Shown here: positions 7,479 to 10,362 of the stretch, in pieces
Layout of the letters: every line of letters begins with the position of its first letter
Position numbering within the stretch: position 1 is the first letter of the stretch
Source of the DNA: Bacteroidales bacterium UBA1237
Lineage (GTDB): Bacteria; Bacteroidota; Bacteroidia; Bacteroidales; UBA932
Assembly: GCA_002308935.1 (NCBI GenBank)
Contig: DBWN01000058.1
Span: 30,907 to 41,268 of the forward strand
Length of the DNA: 10,362 nt
Reading direction: 5' to 3'
Translations under genes and position numbers: made by a program
The notes under the pieces: generated by a model
Seen by the model: only the letters and a program-made list of their open reading frames with translations
Database searches by the model: none
Told to the model about the DNA's origin: nothing

Positions 7479-7510
7479 TTTGGATGTGTGAAAATTACGC
7501 ATTATCTTTG
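7479..7510 (+). promoter_or_regulatory. Strong Bacteroides-type promoter of the C-free gene
   Basis: TTTG (-33) at 7479-7482, a 20-base spacer, and TATCTTTG (-7) at 7503-7510. This is the same architecture and the same -7 octamer as the promoter at 6829-6860. The start of transcription should be near 7516, giving a leader of about 24 bases before the ATG at 7540. Confidence 0.78.
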
Positions 7511-7522
7511 CGTGATTTTCAC
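7488..7522. promoter_or_regulatory. Candidate operator: 14-bp near-perfect palindrome over the -7 element
   Basis: GTGAAAATTACGCA at 7488-7501 is inverted as TGCGTGATTTTCAC at 7509-7522, with one T-G pair as the only deviation and a 7-base centre (TTATCTT). The -7 box lies within it and the expected transcription start falls in the right arm. A second, overlapping palindrome (GCGTGA-TTT-TCACGC, 7510-7524) shares the right arm. A dimeric repressor bound here would block the promoter. The regulator is unknown; the NrtR-like protein at 9391 is one local candidate, by proximity only. Confidence 0.55.
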
Positions 7523-7539
7523 GCGTAAAATAGGGTTTT

Positions 7540-8157
7540 ATGAAGAAAGTAATTGTCTTCCGGGTCGAGAATGTCCTGGTGAAGGATTATGATGAAGTAA
7601 AGATGTTTGATTTGAAAATGAGGAGGTTGGTGAAGGAGATGGTAAAGAAAGAAGGGTTGGAGTTGAAGGGGAATGAATGGGATGAGATGAAGAATGAGGT
7701 GGTTGGGTTGAAGGAAGGATTTGAAAAAGATGGAAATGTAGAGATGAGGATGAAGATGAGAGATGTGTTGAGAAGGATGGAAGAGATTGAAGATTATGGG
7801 AAGGGAGTGATGTTGGAGATGAGAAGAAAGTTTATGGATGGGGTTTTTGAGAGGAGAAAGATTGGTGTGAGAAGTGATTTGGAAGATTTGGAGAGGATGA
7901 AAGAAATGGTGAGGGATATGAGGTTGGTGTTTGTGAGTGGATATGGTAGAATGAAGGTGATGAGGTTGTTGAAGAATAATGGATTGAAAGAGTTTGAGGT
8001 GGTTGGAAATATAGATGAATTGGAGGTGGTGGAGAAAGAGAATATGATTGTGTTTGGATGTGAAGAGGATGTGGAAAAGATGGAAGGGATGGGAGTGAAA
8101 TGTGTGTTGGGTGTGAGAGATATGTGGAAAGAGATAGGTATAAAAAGGGTTGGGTAG
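7540..8157 (+). CDS. Cytosine-free gene: HAD-phosphatase-like protein lacking A, T, P, H and Q
   Basis: The 205-residue product starts at the ATG at 7540, about 24 bases after a strong promoter. From codon 13 onward the coding strand contains no C. As a result Leu is only TTG/TTA, Arg only AGA/AGG, Ser only AGT, and all residues that need C (Ala, Thr, Pro, His, Gln) are absent from the whole protein; Met is about 10% (21 residues). The fold looks like a HAD-superfamily phosphatase: a first strand MKKVIVFRVENVLV, a helical cap-like middle, LVFVSG near residue 130 (motif II-like), and MIVFGCEEDVEKMEGMGVKC near 170 (motif IV-like, usually GDxxxD). The normal nucleophile Asp is Arg8, the second Asp is Glu10 and the motif IV Asp is Cys, so phosphatase activity is unlikely. 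The HAD call is by eye. Codon use is unlike every neighbour. Confidence 0.8.
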   Translation: MKKVIVFRVENVLVKDYDEVKMFDLKMRRLVKEMVKKEGLELKGNEWDEMKNEVVGLKEGFEKDGNVEMRMKMRDVLRRMEEIEDYGKGVMLEMRRKFMDGVFERRKIGVRSDLEDLERMKEMVRDMRLVFVSGYGRMKVMRLLKNNGLKEFEVVGNIDELEVVEKENMIVFGCEEDVEKMEGMGVKCVLGVRDMWKEIGIKRVG

Positions 8158-8165
8158 AGGGAATT
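7577..8165 (+). other. 589-base tract with no cytosine on the plus strand
   Basis: The last C before the tract is at 7576 and the next is at 8166. I checked each 60-base line between and found no C. In 240 bases counted by hand (7621-7680 and 7921-8100) there were 79 A, 100 G and 61 T, so the strand is about 75% purine and T is not raised. The tract covers codons 13-205, the stop codon and the first arm of the downstream hairpin. The complementary strand has no G. Confidence 0.97.
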
Positions 8166-8178
8166 CCCCTCTACCTTT
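8153..8178 (+). terminator. Terminator-like hairpin closing the C-free gene
   Basis: GGTAGAGGG at 8153-8161 pairs with CCCTCTACC at 8167-8175 (9 bp, 5-base loop AATTC). The TAG stop codon is inside the left arm. Only three T residues follow, so termination may be weak. The right arm must contain C to pair, and that is where the C-free tract ends. Confidence 0.5.
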
Positions 8179-8224
8179 GGACGCACTTTGTCATTATTGG
8201 AATCATTGATTGAATAATAGTTTT

Positions 8225-8232
8225 TATCTTTG
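8225..8232 (+). promoter_or_regulatory. -7 element immediately before the macrodomain gene
   Basis: TATCTTTG, identical to the -7 octamers at 6829-6836 (minus) and 7503-7510, ends 4 bases before the ATG at 8237. Transcription would begin at or very near the start codon, predicting a leaderless mRNA. The -33 element is poor: TTG occurs at 8197-8199 and 8206-8208, with spacers of 25 and 16 bases. Confidence 0.5.
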
Positions 8233-8236
8233 TTAT

Positions 8237-9388
8237 ATGGCAATTACTTGGAATCCGGACATTTACTTTGAGAAAGCCTCGAAGGGCTCTTTTGCCGCCA
8301 AGGCGGCGAGGGCGGACGTGTACAAGAACAACTGTGAGATCTTTCAGGACGGGGCTTATGTGACGGTTTCTGGAAAGACCGTCGAACTGAATCCTTCCCC
8401 AATGCTGGACGGAACGGTGGTTTATGATGCTCCCATCGTCTTCCCTGATGTATCCCCATCTGCCGATGCTCCCTTGACGGGCGTTGCAAACATCGGATGT
8501 CTGGAACTCGGTCGCGAACTGCAACAGAAAGGTTACAATCCTGTCATTCTCAATTTGGCCGATGCTTATGTCGCCTGCGGCTATTATGAGAAAGGATCCA
8601 ATGCCCAGGAAGAGAGCCTGTGCCGGCAGAGCACGCTCTCCCAGTCCCTGTATCAATACTATGGTGAAAGACAGTCTGAAAAGAGCGGCATTGCCTTTCT
8701 GGGTAAGAAATACCCGATGGACCTTCGTTGTGGTGCCATCTACTCGCCACATGTTACCGTTTTCCGGAAAGGAGCCCGGGATGGTTTTGCCTTGATGGAT
8801 GAACCTTATGAAACGGCCATTATCTCTTGTGCCGCACTTGACTTCAACGAGAAGCACGGCAAGAATCGTGAATACCGTTCTTCGGATGGTGGATTTACAC
8901 GGGAAGGTCGTGAGATTATGCTCTCCAAGATCAGAACAATTTATGGGGCTGCTTTAGTCGGCGGACATGATGCTCTTGTCCTTGGTGCGTTTGGATGTGG
9001 AGCTTTCCGTCTTCGTCCGGACCTTGTGGCAGAGTTGTTCCGTGAAGTGTTGTTCGAACCGGCTTTTAGTAATCGCTTCCGGGCTGTGACATTAGCCATC
9101 CTGGAGAAACCGGGTCCTGAATACGGAATCCATGGCAAGTTCGCCCCCTTCTATCAAATCTTTGGGAGATATGGGGCGTCTCAGATCACGATGAAGGCTC
9201 CAGAGCCGAAAGAAACCCCGGTTGATGTATCAGCTTATGTAGTCGGCCAGACCGTTTCCCACGATAGGTTTGGGAAAGGAACTGTCACGGGACTCCAGCC
9301 GGACAAAGGCCGTATCACTGTAGTTTTTATTGACTGCGGAACAAAGACACTAGCTGTTGATAAGGCAAAGTTGACCATTCTTCACTAG
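8237..9388 (+). CDS. PARG-type macrodomain protein (TIGR02452/DUF2263-like) with C-terminal UvrD/PcrA-like Tudor domain
   Basis: A 383-residue cytoplasmic protein. Residues about 10-310 match the microbial-type poly(ADP-ribose) glycohydrolase family, which removes ADP-ribose from proteins or polymers. The QEE catalytic motif is present (NAQEESLCRQSTL, Gln124-Glu126), as is the macrodomain loop LGAFGCGAFR at 249-258. The usual GGG in the loop before QEE is replaced: aligned without gaps, PGGG is ACGY (residues 113-116). Residues about 334-382 (VVGQTVSHDRFGKGTVTGLQ, then VVFIDCGTKTLAVDKAKL) resemble the Tudor-fold tail of UvrD/PcrA helicases, which binds RNA polymerase. I chose ATG 8237 because the family-like N-terminus begins there; the frame continues upstream to a TTG at 8210 that overlaps the -7 element. 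The NrtR gene starts 2 bases after the stop, so they are co-transcribed. Confidence 0.82.
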   Translation: MAITWNPDIYFEKASKGSFAAKAARADVYKNNCEIFQDGAYVTVSGKTVELNPSPMLDGTVVYDAPIVFPDVSPSADAPLTGVANIGCLELGRELQQKGYNPVILNLADAYVACGYYEKGSNAQEESLCRQSTLSQSLYQYYGERQSEKSGIAFLGKKYPMDLRCGAIYSPHVTVFRKGARDGFALMDEPYETAIISCAALDFNEKHGKNREYRSSDGGFTREGREIMLSKIRTIYGAALVGGHDALVLGAFGCGAFRLRPDLVAELFREVLFEPAFSNRFRAVTLAILEKPGPEYGIHGKFAPFYQIFGRYGASQITMKAPEPKETPVDVSAYVVGQTVSHDRFGKGTVTGLQPDKGRITVVFIDCGTKTLAVDKAKLTILH

Positions 9389-9390
9389 AC

Positions 9391-10089
9391 ATGAAAAAGG
9401 AAAAAGGCGAGTACATCTATCCTTTTCCGCGGCCTGCCGTCACGACAGACTGCGTCATTTTCGGGTATGACGGAAAGGTTCTGAAGATACTGCTCGTTGA
9501 AAGGGGCATCCCTCCCTTCAAGGGAATGTGGGCACTTCCCGGCGGTTATTTGCAGATGGACGAGGATGCAATCGATGGTGCAAAACGGGAACTTTATGAG
9601 GAGACAGGACTCAAAGATGCCTATATCGAGCAGTTTAGGACTTTTGCCGCTGTCGATAGGGATCCCAGGGGGCGCGTCATCACGATTGCCCATCTCGCCT
9701 TGGTAAAGATCTCGGAAGTGCAAGGTGGTGACGATGCCGCTAGGGCACAATGGTTCTCGTTGGATGATGTTCCACAACTGGCGTTCGATCATGACATGAT
9801 CCTGCGGGAAGCCATGAAGAATCTCCGGCAAAAGATCCATTTTGAACCGGTCGGGTTCGAACTGCTTCCGGAGGTATTCACCATGCCCCAGCTCCAGAAC
9901 TTGTATGAGAGCATCCTGGAGGTTCATTTCGACAGAAGGAACTTTGCGGCAAAGATGCTGCATCTCGGTATTCTGGAACCGACTGGCGACCGTCCCGCCG
10001 GGGCGTCCAACAGGGTTCCGGTCACATACAGGTTCGATAAAGAGAAGTATGATCTTTTGAAGAGCAAGGGGTTCAGGCTTGAGTTTTAA
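9391..10089 (+). CDS. NrtR-type protein: Nudix domain plus winged-helix DNA-binding domain
   Basis: A 232-residue protein. Residues about 13-145 are a Nudix domain with an intact Nudix box at 52-74 (G-x5-E-x7-RELYEETGL). Residues about 155-232 (VFTMPQLQNLYESIL, DRRNFAAKML, YRFDKEKYDLLKSKGF) match the winged-helix tail of the NrtR family. In NrtR proteins the Nudix domain senses ADP-ribose or related sugars and the tail represses genes of NAD or sugar metabolism. Many NrtR regulators have a degenerate box, so this one could keep ADP-ribose pyrophosphatase activity, giving AMP and ribose 5-phosphate. It lies 2 bases after the macrodomain gene and is probably translated from the same mRNA, so both may act on ADP-ribose. 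Its operator is unknown. Confidence 0.88.
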   Translation: MKKEKGEYIYPFPRPAVTTDCVIFGYDGKVLKILLVERGIPPFKGMWALPGGYLQMDEDAIDGAKRELYEETGLKDAYIEQFRTFAAVDRDPRGRVITIAHLALVKISEVQGGDDAARAQWFSLDDVPQLAFDHDMILREAMKNLRQKIHFEPVGFELLPEVFTMPQLQNLYESILEVHFDRRNFAAKMLHLGILEPTGDRPAGASNRVPVTYRFDKEKYDLLKSKGFRLEF

Positions 10090-10143
10090 TGAATCAGTTG
10101 GTTTCTTAAATCGTCCATCTAAGGGCGTGAGAGGCGGTAGTCT

Positions 10144-10362
10144 TTACCAACTCCGGAGGTCCGCCTTCTGGAATCTGATTCCCGAAACGAAAACGTCTTT
10201 GTCCGAATCCTCGACGATGACCCAAGGGGATTTGAGAGGGTGAAGCAAGTTACGGATGATGTGCATCGTGAGGGCGGGAGTACTGCTCTCGGCGAACATC
10301 AGGGCCTTCTTCCCGTTCCTGGGGTTAATGGCTACATCGGCAATCAGGACTGCGTGACCGTA
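10144..10362 (-). CDS. DUF4846-like protein, C-terminal part
   Basis: The minus strand is open from the right edge to a TAA at 10144-10146, giving 72 residues. It begins YGHAVLIADVAINPRNGKKA, then has a PALTMHIIRN stretch, SPW, and ends RFQKADLRSW. This follows the C-terminal pattern I know from DUF4846 proteins (GHAV-x-x-D-x-AINP-x-x-GKK, a segment ending in HIL/IIRN, then LSPW, then a final strand with K-x-DL-x-x-W/F). DUF4846 proteins are mostly Bacteroidota lipoproteins of unknown function. The start and any signal peptide are outside the window. The gene converges on the NrtR-type gene; the 54 bases between them hold no clear terminator. Confidence 0.75.
   Translation of the reverse strand, partial: YGHAVLIADVAINPRNGKKALMFAESSTPALTMHIIRNLLHPLKSPWVIVEDSDKDVFVSGIRFQKADLRSW

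Noticed and set aside
7577..8157. The C-free tract as a product of deaminase hypermutation or of a diversity-generating retroelement
   Set aside because: T is not raised, no reverse transcriptase or template/variable repeat pair is present in the window, and diversity-generating retroelements alter adenines, not cytosines.
7794..8243. A 149-codon open frame on the minus strand opposite the C-free gene
   Set aside because: Minus-strand stops appear as TTA, CTA or TCA on the plus strand. Without C only TTA can occur, so a long antisense frame is expected. Its translation is low-complexity (S, F, I, N, P, T) and it has no promoter.

Overview
The window looks like chromosomal DNA from a member of the Bacteroidales (phylum Bacteroidota). 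The evidence is a TonB-dependent receptor with an N-terminal carboxypeptidase-D-like domain, an NrtR-type Nudix/winged-helix protein, the end of a DUF4846-type protein, and several promoters that fit the Bacteroides pattern (-7 TAnnTTTG, with -33 TTTG 20 bases upstream in the two best cases). There are no rRNA genes, tRNAs, CRISPR arrays or recognisable insertion sequences.

Layout. (1) 1-236, minus: 5' part of an HD-domain protein running off the left edge, divergent from (2) 370-5644, plus: a tightly overlapping operon of TonB-dependent receptor, MsbA-like ABC exporter and calcineurin-like phosphoesterase. The junctions are TGATG and ATGA, so translational coupling is likely. (3) 5750-6786, minus: two small membrane proteins of unknown function behind a good Bacteroides-type promoter. 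(4) About 6861-7478: roughly 600 bases with no convincing gene, but with hairpins and possible gene remnants. (5) 7540-10089, plus: an extraordinary cytosine-free gene, then a PARG-type macrodomain protein with a C-terminal UvrD/PcrA-like Tudor domain, then an NrtR-type Nudix protein. (6) 10144-10362, minus: C-terminal end of a DUF4846-like protein.

The standout is the gene at 7540-8157. From 7577 to 8165 (589 bases) the coding strand has no cytosine at all. The tract starts in codon 13 and stops inside a terminator-like hairpin just past the stop codon. The protein therefore has no Ala, Thr, Pro, His or Gln. By eye it resembles a HAD-superfamily phosphatase whose motif I nucleophile is replaced. 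T is not enriched (about 25% in 240 counted bases), so simple C-to-T decay does not explain it. Its promoter is embedded in a 14-bp near-perfect inverted repeat that looks like an operator.

The next two genes share an ADP-ribose theme. The macrodomain protein keeps the QEE catalytic motif but has an altered glycine loop. The Nudix protein has an intact Nudix box and an NrtR-like DNA-binding tail, so it could sense or hydrolyse ADP-ribose. Whether the C-free gene works with them is an inference from order and orientation only; the macrodomain gene appears to have its own, nearly leaderless, promoter.
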